A stretch of 32,021 nucleotides of DNA from Bacillota bacterium (GTDB lineage: Bacteria; Bacillota; Bacilli; Bacillales_A; Planococcaceae), in NCBI GenBank assembly GCA_023405135.1, contig JAEXYZ010000048.1, positions 1 through 32,021 on the forward strand, read 5' to 3'. The first letter of the stretch is position 1, and every line of letters starts with the position of its first letter. The notes beneath the pieces are model-generated. The model saw nothing but the letters and a program-made list of their open reading frames with translations. It did not search any database and was not told the DNA's origin. A program made the position numbers and the translations under genes. Below are positions 25,248-31,879 of this stretch, one piece after another.

Positions 25248-25357
25248 GTGCAACAACCATTCATGGAGTGTTCCACATCTCAAGTAGAATGTCAAAGTGA
25301 AAAGAGCCTTTGACACTCTACTTGAGACGTGGAGAAATAAATCCATGGATGTTGCAC
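25248..25357. repeat. 110-base inverted repeat inside the IS remnant's non-coding 3' end
   Basis: Two 50-base arms (25248-25297 and 25308-25357) match at 40 of 50 positions by eye, around the 10-base loop TGAAAAGAGC. The ends are GTGCAACA/TGTTGCAC and the 21 loop-proximal positions mismatch only twice in the last 21 (TCTCAAGTAGA.TGTCAAAG in the left arm). It lies between the transposase stop and the IS end. Confidence 0.75.
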
Positions 25358-25397
25358 CTGAAAAATGTTTAGGGAGAATGTACTTAATCCCAGATTT

Positions 25398-26255
25398 TAT
25401 GCGGTTGTACGGCATTTCTTTTCGTACGCTTCAGGCGTTAAGTAACCAATGCTACCATGAATTCGTTTGCGATTGTACCAGCCTTCAATGTACTTAGATA
25501 GACTTCTTCTTTTTTGAGTGTTGCGCGAAATGACTCTATACAAGCGTTGTCATAGGGGCAGCCCTTTCGACTGAATGACGGAATCATCTTATATTTTTTT
25601 AATCGTTCTTGAAAAGCTTCACTTGTATATTGGGTACCCAAATCCGTATGTACAATGAGTCCAGGTTTAGGATTTTGGGCTTGTATGGCATTCTCTAATG
25701 CTTCAAGGACGATTTCTGTCGGCATCTTTCGGGCAAATTTATACCCGACTACTTTTTTTGTATGTAAATCTAGCACGGATGCTAGATAGCACCAACCATG
25801 ACGGATTGTAACGTAATATCGGCGACCCATTTTTCATTGATCGTTGTTGTTGTAAATTCTTGTTCGAATATATTGTCACGTTCTTCTACTAGTTGCTGGG
25901 TCGGTGTTGGACGATATTTTTTTGTAATGGTTGATTGAATGCCTGCTTTTTTCATAATACGTTGAATTCGATTAATCGAGCCTGTGTAACCTTCTTGCTT
26001 GAGTATTTCAAAAATCTTAGGTGTTCCATATCGTTCCTTGCTTTTCTTATGAATGATACGGATTTGTTCAAGAAGCTGTTCATTCGCAACATGATAGCGA
26101 TTTGGTTTCTTATGAAAAGATTGATAATACGTACTTTTAGGCATCTTTAAAACACGACACATCACCTGTACTGGATAATGTTCGCTTTCATTTGTGATAT
26201 GGTCAATCAGTTCTTGATCATCTATTTTCTCGCGAATACGGTCATAGCCTTTTTT
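25398..26255 (-). pseudogene. IS3-family transposase OrfB, frameshifted and 5'-truncated
   Basis: Reading from the right: GYDRIREKIDDQELIDHITN, VMCRVLKMPKSTYYQ, IQSTITKKYRPTP and NEKWVADIT. A frameshift near 25810-25830 follows, then RHGWCYLASVLDLHTKK, HTDLGTQYTSEAF and CIESFRATLKKEEV. A second frameshift or deletion near 25500 precedes YIEGWYNRKRIHGSIGYLTP and CRTTA. The DDE residues (VADIT, HTDLG, CIESF) are preserved but in different frames, so the enzyme is inactive. Confidence 0.85.
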
Positions 26256-26402
26256 AGAATTAGTAAAGATAGATTTATAATATATATAAAATACATAAAA
26301 TGGTTTACTTTACCATATCGACGTTTTTATGCAATATTATAACATAATAATTGAAGCTTCTAATAATCAATTACCTTGGCTGAGGTCGAATGTGAGAAAA
26401 AA

Positions 26403-27119
26403 ATGAATAAAATTATTAAACAATTATCAATTGTAATAGTTTTAACTTTGATTATTCAGACTGTTCTTCCATTTATCAGTTTTGCTAATAATAGTGAGCT
26501 AGAAGCAATTCAGCATAAATATCAAATAACTGATGTGGACTTAGAAAAAAGTTTAGAGCTAATTTCTAATAACAAAGAGTTATTTTTAGAATTCGCCGAT
26601 GAAGAAGTATTAAAGTCTTATAATCTTGAAGATGAAAATGCTGCGTTACTTCAATATTATTTAAGTACAAATTCAACTAAATCCAATGTATTTTCTACGA
26701 CCATTATTTCTAATGATGAAGTTATAGTTCAGCCTACTTGAAGTATATTAGTTCGACTATTAGCAAGTAATGCAGTAAAGAAAAAGATGGGTAAGGAAAT
26801 TACCAAACTTATCGGTGATGAAGTGGAAAAAAAGGTAATTCCAAAAATGCAGGATGCTGCAGAACAAGCAGGAAAAAAATATACTTATAAAAGTAACAAA
26901 GGACCTGAATCAAAAGGGGGAGTTAATGGAATTAATCAAGGAGAGCATATTATTTCGTTACAAGATGATGCAGGTGATTATATCCGCTTCCATGTAAATA
27001 TAAATTCTAGCAGAAATACTTCTACATGGCACTGGCACCTTCGAGTTGATGATTTTGAATGGCATTATGGTCAAATTCAACTTAAGCATAGTAGTTTGCC
27101 AAAATGGGGGACTGAGTAA
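26403..27119 (+). pseudogene. Secreted toxin-like protein interrupted by one in-frame TGA
   Basis: One reading frame runs from 26403 to the TAA at 27117-27119, broken only by TGA at 26739-26741 (codon 113). The first part has a signal peptide (KQLSIVIVLTLIIQTVLPFISFA) and an acidic helical segment. The 15 codons after the TGA are open and join directly to MGKEITKLIGDEVEKKVIPK. The C-terminal domain is rich in His and Trp (IRFHVNINS, NTSTWHWHLRVDDFEWHYG). The layout of secretion signal, spacer and short C-terminal domain followed at 2 bases by another small gene recalls toxin/immunity pairs; I do not recognise the C-terminal family. The N-terminal ribosome binding site is weak, with an alternative TTG start at 26376. 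ATG 26787 could express the domain alone, without export. Confidence 0.6.
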
Positions 27120-27121
27120 TA

Positions 27122-27667
27122 TTGAAAAAAATATTACTTTTAACGTACGGCTGTAACTTAGACCATTCTAATATTGGTTACTTAGTAAAAGAGCGATTGA
27201 GTCCTTTTGAGATAGAATGGGGTGAAATTCCTAGTAAAGTAAATCCTAAAAGAAATGTATTATTCCAATATGATGTTTACGATGTAAACGTAGAAATGAA
27301 TAAAAAAAGTGGAGACATCTATTTTCACCAATATTTGATTAGCGAGGATCACTTGAGTGCTTTCGAATACTCTCTTTCTAAACTGAATAAAGGCAACAAT
27401 ACTCGTTGCCATCTAGACGCAAGAGGTCATTACTATGTTGATATTGATAATGTAGAATACTCTGCTCGAACACTTATTTCATTAGACAAACAATCAATAT
27501 TTGTTTTTCTAGATGAAGATTCACATTTCAATAGCTTTATACGCTCTCAGCTTCATCTATTACCTACTGAATTACATTACTTAATACTCGATTATAATTT
27601 AAGTTACAAAGAAAAAGAATTAAAAGTAAAAAGTTGGATTCAACAGATTCTTCTATATTTTAAATAA
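27122..27667 (+). CDS. Hypothetical protein, possible immunity partner
   Basis: A 181-aa soluble protein starting MKKILLLTYGCNLDHSNIGY (TTG start) only two bases after the toxin-like frame; GGGGACTGAG precedes it. It has no signal peptide or transmembrane helix. It has many aromatic and acidic residues (FQYDVYDVNVEMNKKSGDIY) and a C-terminal helix (KELKVKSWIQQILLYFK). The frame is intact while its neighbour is broken, as expected if it protects against related toxins. That role is inferred only from position; no family is recognised. Confidence 0.55.
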   Translation: MKKILLLTYGCNLDHSNIGYLVKERLSPFEIEWGEIPSKVNPKRNVLFQYDVYDVNVEMNKKSGDIYFHQYLISEDHLSAFEYSLSKLNKGNNTRCHLDARGHYYVDIDNVEYSARTLISLDKQSIFVFLDEDSHFNSFIRSQLHLLPTELHYLILDYNLSYKEKELKVKSWIQQILLYFK

Positions 27668-27686
27668 CTGAATTGTTATTTAAAAT

Positions 27687-27716
27687 AGACCGTATTTCAC
27701 CTAAAAGTGATTGCGG
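27687..27716 (+). terminator. Possible stem-loop after the putative immunity gene
   Basis: AGACCGTATTTCAC and GTGATTGCGGTCT pair imperfectly around CTAAAA. The tail (TAAAATTAATT) is a poor U-tract. Confidence 0.35.
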
Positions 27717-27724
27717 TCTTAAAA

Positions 27725-27900
27725 TTAATTATTTACTTTAGCATAATGAACAGCTAGTTCAAAACTGATAGCAGCGTAATCCCCTTCTTTTAAAAGAAAT
27801 CTACTTCGTAATTCCAAAATTTTTTAAGCCACTAACTTCACTTATGGCTTTTGCAACCTTCATAGCTAATTCTTCTTCAGAATTATAAAGTACTTCCCTT
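27725..27900 (-). pseudogene. Gene remnant resembling the C-terminus of an N-acetylmuramoyl-L-alanine amidase
   Basis: On minus, EVLYNSEEELAMKVAKAISE is followed by VSGLKNFGIT. After a one-base frameshift comes RFLLKEGDYAAISFELAVHY and AKVNN-stop (27725-27727). The pattern LAxxIxxAxxxxxGLKxxGI...FxLLKExxxxAIxFE resembles the end of amidase_3 lysins or autolysins. The upstream part is not recoverable. The resemblance is modest. Confidence 0.4.
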
Positions 27901-27939
27901 ACCTATTCCCTTTTTTAATGTTCCTCAGATGCTTTGAAA

Positions 27940-27972
27940 TGATGGATGCAATTAATCCATCACGATTTTTTT
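27940..27972 (+). terminator. Intrinsic terminator on the plus strand
   Basis: TGATGGAT (27940-27947) and ATCCATCA (27955-27962) form a perfect stem around GCAATTA, followed by CGATTTTTTT. It lies 270 bases after the putative immunity gene, and may be its working terminator or a leftover of lost DNA. Confidence 0.65.
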
Positions 27973-28051
27973 ATGTACTTAAATTGATTTTGTCCGAGAG
28001 GTTCCCTACACAGAGAGAATAGCCGGTTCGTTTTCCTTTCTTTAAAGTCAT
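27971..28051 (-). CDS. Orphan 26-codon reading frame with a strong ribosome binding site
   Basis: ATG at 28051 is 9 bases after AAGGAGG (28061-28067) and opens MTLKKGKRTGYSLCVGNLSD, ending at TAA 27971-27973. This looks like the intact start of a gene whose body has been deleted, possibly the same lost gene as the amidase-like remnant downstream. The rest of the 27668-28225 gap shows no other gene. Confidence 0.3.
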   Translation of the reverse strand: MTLKKGKRTGYSLCVGNLSDKINLST

Positions 28052-28225
28052 ACAAAAAAGCCTCCTTAATCTGTCATGTTTTACAACATCACAAATTAAA
28101 GAGACTTAATATTCACAACCCTTTTTTAGCTATTTTAGGGTTATTATTATACATTTTAAGGATTGAGTACATACCCATTTTTACCGTAATTCATAATCCC
28201 ATTTACACTACTTCAAACTTGCTGT

Positions 28226-28600
28226 TTACTCACAAACTTCAGGCGTACCTTCGACTTTTGCAGTTCTGAAAGATGTTCCGCACCCGCATGAAGCTATGGC
28301 ATTTGGATTGTCGATTGTGAAGCCACCGCCCATTAAAGATTGCTTATAATCTATTTTCGTACCCATTAAAATCGGTGCATCTTCACGGGAAACAAGAATT
28401 TTCAAACCGAACTGTTCATCCACAAAATCATCTTCATTTTTATTTTGATCAAAATTCATACCATAAGATAATCCACTACAACCGCCACCATGTACCGCGA
28501 CACGTAAAAATGTGCCTTCTTCTTCATTATGTTGTTGCATTTCCTTTACGCGAAATGCTGCAGCTTCCGTTAACACTATAACTTGTTTTTCACTTGTCAT
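28226..28600 (-). CDS. yutM: A-type Fe-S cluster carrier protein (IscA/ErpA family), YutM
   Basis: A 124-aa Fe-S assembly factor strongly resembling B. subtilis YutM: ITEAAA-like start (VIVLTEAAAFRVKEMQ), LRVAVHGGGCSGLSYGMNFD with the first Cys, DYKQSLMGGGFTIDNPNA and IASCGCGTSF with the paired Cys. An upstream in-frame ATG at 28609 is possible, but GGAAGGTGA is best spaced for 28600. It probably transfers Fe-S clusters to apoproteins along with the nearby YutI. Confidence 0.92.
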   Translation of the reverse strand: MTSEKQVIVLTEAAAFRVKEMQQHNEEEGTFLRVAVHGGGCSGLSYGMNFDQNKNEDDFVDEQFGLKILVSREDAPILMGTKIDYKQSLMGGGFTIDNPNAIASCGCGTSFRTAKVEGTPEVCE

Positions 28601-28795
28601 CCCATTCACCTTCCTTCTTTATTATGATACCAAGTACATTTATAAAAAGAAAGCTTTGTGCTTCTTACAAACCATTATCGTTACATACTTCCAAACTCCT
28701 AGAAACATTAATAAATAGTAAATTTTAATCACTCATTATAAAAAATTAACTGTTATAATAGTCTTAAAACACCTTTAAAAAGGGGGTCGAAATGT

Positions 28796-29497
28796 ATGGA
28801 ATTATCTCCGTATTATGAGAAAAAAGTGGAGTGTCTTTGCTGTAAAAAAAGCTTTCCTACTTTTAAAGTTCGGTCTAAGTTCATTAAAATAGATCATACA
28901 GATACAGACTTCTGCCCTATTTATTCTGATTCAACCGTTAATGCTTTATACTACAATATATTCGTATGCGAACATTGTGGTTTTTCATTTACAGAAGATT
29001 TTTCTAAATACTTTGCACCTGGTACACGAGAAATGATCGAGGAGCAAATTTCAAAAAAATGGGTTCCTCGCAGTTTTAATGGTGAACGTACAATATCACA
29101 AGCGATTGAAGCTTATAAATTGGCCTTTGTATGTGGAACATTAAAAAAGGAAAAAGCAGTTTCCCTTGCAGGTATTGCACTACGAATCGGTTGGCTCTAT
29201 AGAAGTATAGAAAAAGCAGAGCAAGAAAACCGTTTTATTAAAATGGCACGTGATCAATATATCGAATCTTTTTCAACTGAGGATTATAAAGGAACACAAA
29301 TGTCGGATACAAGAATAATGTTTATGATTGCTGAACTTTCTAGACGCATTGGGGACAAAGATTCTACAACTCGTTTCTTCTCTAAAGTAATCGAAAGTCA
29401 ACGGGTTGATGGTGGGGAAGCAAAACTTATTGACATGGCAAAACAGCAATGGCAATTAGTCCGAGAAGAACGGGAAAACGAAAAACCTGCTATATAA
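28796..29497 (+). CDS. DUF2225 family protein
   Basis: A 233-aa protein. The N-terminal zinc-ribbon-like part has two Cys pairs (VECLCCKKSFPTFKVRSKF and VCEHCGFSF), followed by a helical TPR-like C-terminal region (AIEAYKLAFVCGTLKKEKAV, IGDKDSTTRFFSKVIESQ). This is the layout of DUF2225 proteins of Firmicutes, whose function is not established. Ribosome binding site AAAAAGGGGG. An out-of-frame ATG at 28792 overlaps the start. It is divergent from yutM and closed by a strong terminator. Confidence 0.85.
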   Translation: MELSPYYEKKVECLCCKKSFPTFKVRSKFIKIDHTDTDFCPIYSDSTVNALYYNIFVCEHCGFSFTEDFSKYFAPGTREMIEEQISKKWVPRSFNGERTISQAIEAYKLAFVCGTLKKEKAVSLAGIALRIGWLYRSIEKAEQENRFIKMARDQYIESFSTEDYKGTQMSDTRIMFMIAELSRRIGDKDSTTRFFSKVIESQRVDGGEAKLIDMAKQQWQLVREERENEKPAI

Positions 29498-29536
29498 AAA
29501 ACTAACGTTTACATTTTGTAAACGTTAGTTTTTATT
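29497..29536. terminator. Terminator after the DUF2225 gene
   Basis: AAAACTAACGTTTAC and GTAAACGTTAGTTTT form a perfect stem around ATTTT, followed by TATTTTC. It is A/T-flanked on both sides, so it can also serve the convergent yutI. Confidence 0.9.
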
Positions 29537-29603
29537 TTCATTCAGTATGTTTCCCAACTAAATGAAGTTGTTATCAATTAAATAAGGGTAAATTGGTTAA
29601 AAA

Positions 29604-29840
29604 TTAAAATACTTGCTCTACTTCAACAATACCAGGAACTTCTTCTAAAAGAGCACGTTCAATACCTGCTTTTAAAGTAATTGTAGAACTTGGGCAGCTT
29701 CCGCATGCGCCTAATAAACGTAGGCGAACAACACCATCTTCTACATCTACTAATTCACAGTCTCCACCATCGCGAAGTAAAAACGGACGTAATTTATCTA
29801 AAACTTCTTGTACTTGTTCTTTTTGTTCTAATTCTGTCAT
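29604..29840 (-). CDS. yutI: NifU-like Fe-S scaffold (Nfu), YutI
   Basis: A 78-aa single-domain Nfu protein with LRPFLLRDGGDCELVDVEDG and the cluster-binding motif GACGSCPSSTITLKAGIE (CxxC). The length and sequence fit B. subtilis YutI. It is a carrier for 4Fe-4S clusters. Ribosome binding site GAAAGGAGT. It is convergent with the DUF2225 gene and divergent from yuzD. Confidence 0.93.
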   Translation of the reverse strand: MTELEQKEQVQEVLDKLRPFLLRDGGDCELVDVEDGVVRLRLLGACGSCPSSTITLKAGIERALLEEVPGIVEVEQVF

Positions 29841-29923
29841 TTCTCTCGACTCCTTTCATTAAAATTATTATAATGTGAAGAAACGAAAAAATCCATTATT
29901 CAGTTATGAAAGGTTGTTAATCT

Positions 29924-30253
29924 ATGAATGAAAATAATACCATTATAGAAATATATGGTGCTGATGTCATTTGTGCTAGCTGTGTAAATGCACCTTCATC
30001 AAAAGATACATACGAATGGCTACAAGCTGCCATTAGTCGTAAATTTCCAAATCAATCATTCTCAATTCGATATATCGATATTGAAAAACCTCTTGACAGT
30101 GAACGTGATAAAGAGTGGGCAGAGCGTATCAATAATGATGAATTTTTCTACCCACTCGTATTAATCAATAATGAAGTTATTGGTGAAGGTTATATTCAAA
30201 TTCAACCAATTTTTTCGACTTTGGAAAAACTAGGATACGTTCCTGCTGAATAA
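29924..30253 (+). CDS. yuzD: YuzD family protein (DUF1462), thioredoxin-like
   Basis: A 109-aa protein with IIEIYGADVICASCVNAPSS in which CASC forms a CxxC, then FSIRYIDIEKP and FFYPLVLINNEVIGEGYIQI, a thioredoxin/glutaredoxin-like layout. The position between yutI and yutJ matches B. subtilis yuzD. The role is unknown, but the neighbours suggest redox or Fe-S handling. Ribosome binding site GAAAGGTTG. Confidence 0.88.
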   Translation: MNENNTIIEIYGADVICASCVNAPSSKDTYEWLQAAISRKFPNQSFSIRYIDIEKPLDSERDKEWAERINNDEFFYPLVLINNEVIGEGYIQIQPIFSTLEKLGYVPAE

Positions 30254-30267
30254 AAATGAATCCTTTG

Positions 30268-30304
30268 AAACAAAATCATTTTTATAATGGTTTTGTTTTC
30301 TTAT
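30268..30304. terminator. Terminator between yuzD and convergent yutJ
   Basis: AAACAAAATCAT and ATGGTTTTGTTT pair around TTTTTATA with one G-U pair, followed by TCTTATTTT. It is A-rich on the other side, so possibly bidirectional. Confidence 0.7.
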
Positions 30305-30338
30305 TTTGTCCAGCTAATTGATAATTATAAGCTTTTAC

Positions 30339-31409
30339 CTAGGAATCATTTTGTCTTTTGTACATCCATAATAAACCAGATTTCATTAAACGTGCAATTC
30401 GACCTGTTACTGTTGTATCTGCTAAATGTACAAATCCTTGCTTTTTACCAAGAGAGCCCATGAAACCTTTTAATTTAATTTCAGGCATTTTTTCAGGAAG
30501 TGGTTCATTGTTCCAACGGTGTTTTAATACTTTTACAATGCGTTCTCCCTGTTCTTCCGCAAGCTGTGCACTAGCTGGTAAATCAGAAGAAGCACAATCA
30601 CCAACAACAAATACATTCTCGTCATCAATTAATTGGAAGTATTGGTTAACTAGTGGGCGGCCTTTTTTATCTTTCTCTGCATCCATTTCACGAACGATTT
30701 TTACTGGACGTACGCCTGCTGTCCAAACAACAGCATCAACTTCAATTACTTCTTCATGGTTATAAAGACGAGTAGGTTCTACTTTTGTTATATTTGAATT
30801 TGCAATAACATCAACATTGTTTTTTACAAACCAATCTTTTACGTAATTACTTAGTTTTTCAGGAAAGGCACGTAAAATTCGGTCTGAGCGGTCAAATAAT
30901 TTAATTTTTAAATCTGAACGACTTTCACGTAATTCACTTGCTAGCTCAATACCACTTAAGCCTGCTCCGACAATACCAACTACTGAACCTGGTGCTAAAC
31001 CACATAACTTTTCAAATGTTGTACGTGATTTGGCAATAGTTTGGATGCTATAGCTGTTTTCTTCAGCACCTGGTACACCGTGATAATCATCTTCACAGCC
31101 TAATCCAATAACTAAATCATCGTATGGAATTACTTGACCATCTTCTAAAACAACTGTTTTTTCTTTACGGTCAATTTTAGAAATCTCACCATAAACAGCT
31201 TCTAATCTTGGATTTTCTGGAAAGCTAACACGTACTTTTTTATCTGTTGTTGTACCTGCTGCTAAAGCGTAAAACTCTGTTTTCAAACTATGAAACGGTG
31301 TGCGGTCAATTAACGTTATCATAGTGTCTTCTGGAAAATTATTAGGTAATAAGCGAAGTAAGATTCGCATATTTCCATATCCTCCACCTAGTAATACTAG
31401 TTTTCTCAT
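30339..31409 (-). CDS. yutJ: NADH dehydrogenase-like protein (type II NDH family), YutJ
   Basis: A 356-aa FAD-dependent pyridine-nucleotide oxidoreductase with KLVLLGGGYGNMRIL (FAD-binding Rossmann), GIVGAGLSGIELASELRE (NADH-binding Rossmann) and VFVVGDCASS near the C-terminus. It resembles B. subtilis YutJ, an NDH-2 relative whose electron acceptor is not well defined. The start at 31409 is fixed by GGGGAG six bases upstream and by homologues; an open extension to 31502 covers the promoter and Rex sites and is not coding. Regulation by Rex is predicted (see 31445-31539). Confidence 0.92.
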   Translation of the reverse strand: MRKLVLLGGGYGNMRILLRLLPNNFPEDTMITLIDRTPFHSLKTEFYALAAGTTTDKKVRVSFPENPRLEAVYGEISKIDRKEKTVVLEDGQVIPYDDLVIGLGCEDDYHGVPGAEENSYSIQTIAKSRTTFEKLCGLAPGSVVGIVGAGLSGIELASELRESRSDLKIKLFDRSDRILRAFPEKLSNYVKDWFVKNNVDVIANSNITKVEPTRLYNHEEVIEVDAVVWTAGVRPVKIVREMDAEKDKKGRPLVNQYFQLIDDENVFVVGDCASSDLPASAQLAEEQGERIVKVLKHRWNNEPLPEKMPEIKLKGFMGSLGKKQGFVHLADTTVTGRIARLMKSGLLWMYKRQNDS

Positions 31410-31444
31410 AAAATACTCCCCTAAATCATTATCTATTTTGCTCG

Positions 31445-31462
31445 TGCAAAAAATGTTCACAA
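31445..31462. promoter_or_regulatory. Degenerate third Rex-like half-site
   Basis: On minus TTGTGAACATTTTTTGCA has one perfect half (TTGTGAA) and a poor second half. It lies downstream of the yutJ -10, 42 bp from operator 1. Confidence 0.35.
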
Positions 31463-31475
31463 ATTGTACATAGAG

Positions 31476-31504
31476 AGTATAACTTATTGTGAGATGTTTC
31501 ACAA
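31476..31504 (-). promoter_or_regulatory. yutJ promoter overlapped by a Rex box
   Basis: On minus, -35 TTGTGA (31504-31499) and -10 TATACT (31481-31476) are exactly 17 bases apart. The -35 is itself half of the Rex-type palindrome TTGTGAGATGTTTCACAA (31487-31504), so bound repressor would block RNA polymerase. Confidence 0.75.
31487..31504. promoter_or_regulatory. Rex-type operator 1
   Basis: TTGTGAGATGTTTCACAA matches the low-GC Rex consensus TTGTGAAnnnnTTCACAA with one deviation (G for A at position 7). It lies over the -35 and spacer of yutJ. Confidence 0.8.
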
Positions 31505-31521
31505 TATGTTAATGCAACTTT

Positions 31522-31539
31522 TTGTGAATAATTTCACAA
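31522..31539. promoter_or_regulatory. Rex-type operator 2 (perfect)
   Basis: TTGTGAATAATTTCACAA is a perfect TTGTGAAnnnnTTCACAA site, 35 bp from operator 1. It lies upstream of the yutJ -35 and 13 bp upstream of the yuzB -35. Confidence 0.85.
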
Positions 31540-31552
31540 AAATACGATTCCA

Positions 31553-31581
31553 TTGACGAAATTTCCAAAACAGAGTAGCAT
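31553..31581 (+). promoter_or_regulatory. Promoter of yuzB
   Basis: TTGACG (31553-31558), a 17-base spacer and TAGCAT (31576-31581). The start codon is 24 bases downstream. Confidence 0.5.
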
Positions 31582-31604
31582 GTCATTGAGTGAGGTGACA
31601 GCCC

Positions 31605-31841
31605 TTGAATCCATTAGTTGAATTTTGTATTAGTAATCTAGCAAAAGGTGCTCAAGAAACTTATGAAATTTTAGAAAAAGATCCGAATATTGATGTACTT
31701 GAATATGGCTGTTTAAGCTATTGTACTTTATGTGACCAGACTTTCTATGCCCTTGTAAATGGTGATATCGTAGAAGCAGATACTCCTCAAGAGCTTACGG
31801 AAAAAATTTATCAATATATTGAAGAAAATCCTCTATTCTAA
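31605..31841 (+). CDS. yuzB: YuzB family protein (DUF1450)
   Basis: A 78-aa protein of unknown function conserved in Bacilli, with clustered Cys (EFCISN, YGCLSYCTLCDQTFYALVNG) and an acidic C-terminal helix (ELTEKIYQYIEENPLF). The Cys cluster suggests metal or Fe-S binding; that is inference. It starts with TTG behind GAGGTGA. It is divergent from yutJ with shared Rex-type sites between them, matching the B. subtilis yuzB-yutJ arrangement. Confidence 0.88.
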   Translation: MNPLVEFCISNLAKGAQETYEILEKDPNIDVLEYGCLSYCTLCDQTFYALVNGDIVEADTPQELTEKIYQYIEENPLF

Positions 31842-31879
31842 GCTATTTATCATGAGCTTTCATTGTAGCTCTTTCTACA

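Larger units (their letters stand above)
25200..26260 (-). mobile_element. Degenerate IS3-family element, one end preserved
   Basis: The left boundary TGGATCTACGTCAAGATTTT followed by GGACAC (25200-25225) has the form of an IS3-type terminal repeat. It is the exact point where TPR coding similarity stops. OrfB remnants run on minus from about 26255 to 25398. OrfA and the opposite terminal repeat are missing; no matching end was found to the right. Confidence 0.7.

Noticed and set aside
25233..25497. Short open frames on both strands across 25233-25497
   Set aside because: They arise from the long inverted repeat and the reverse of the transposase tail; neither has a start signal or recognisable product.
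28104..28140. AACCCT/AGGGTT stem-loop after yutM
   Set aside because: The stem is six pairs with a 14-base AT-rich loop and no U-tract on the yutM strand; too weak to call a terminator.
31410..31502. Extra 31 codons upstream of the yutJ start
   Set aside because: They span the -10, -35 and Rex box, lack homologous character, and the ATG at 31409 has an excellent ribosome binding site.
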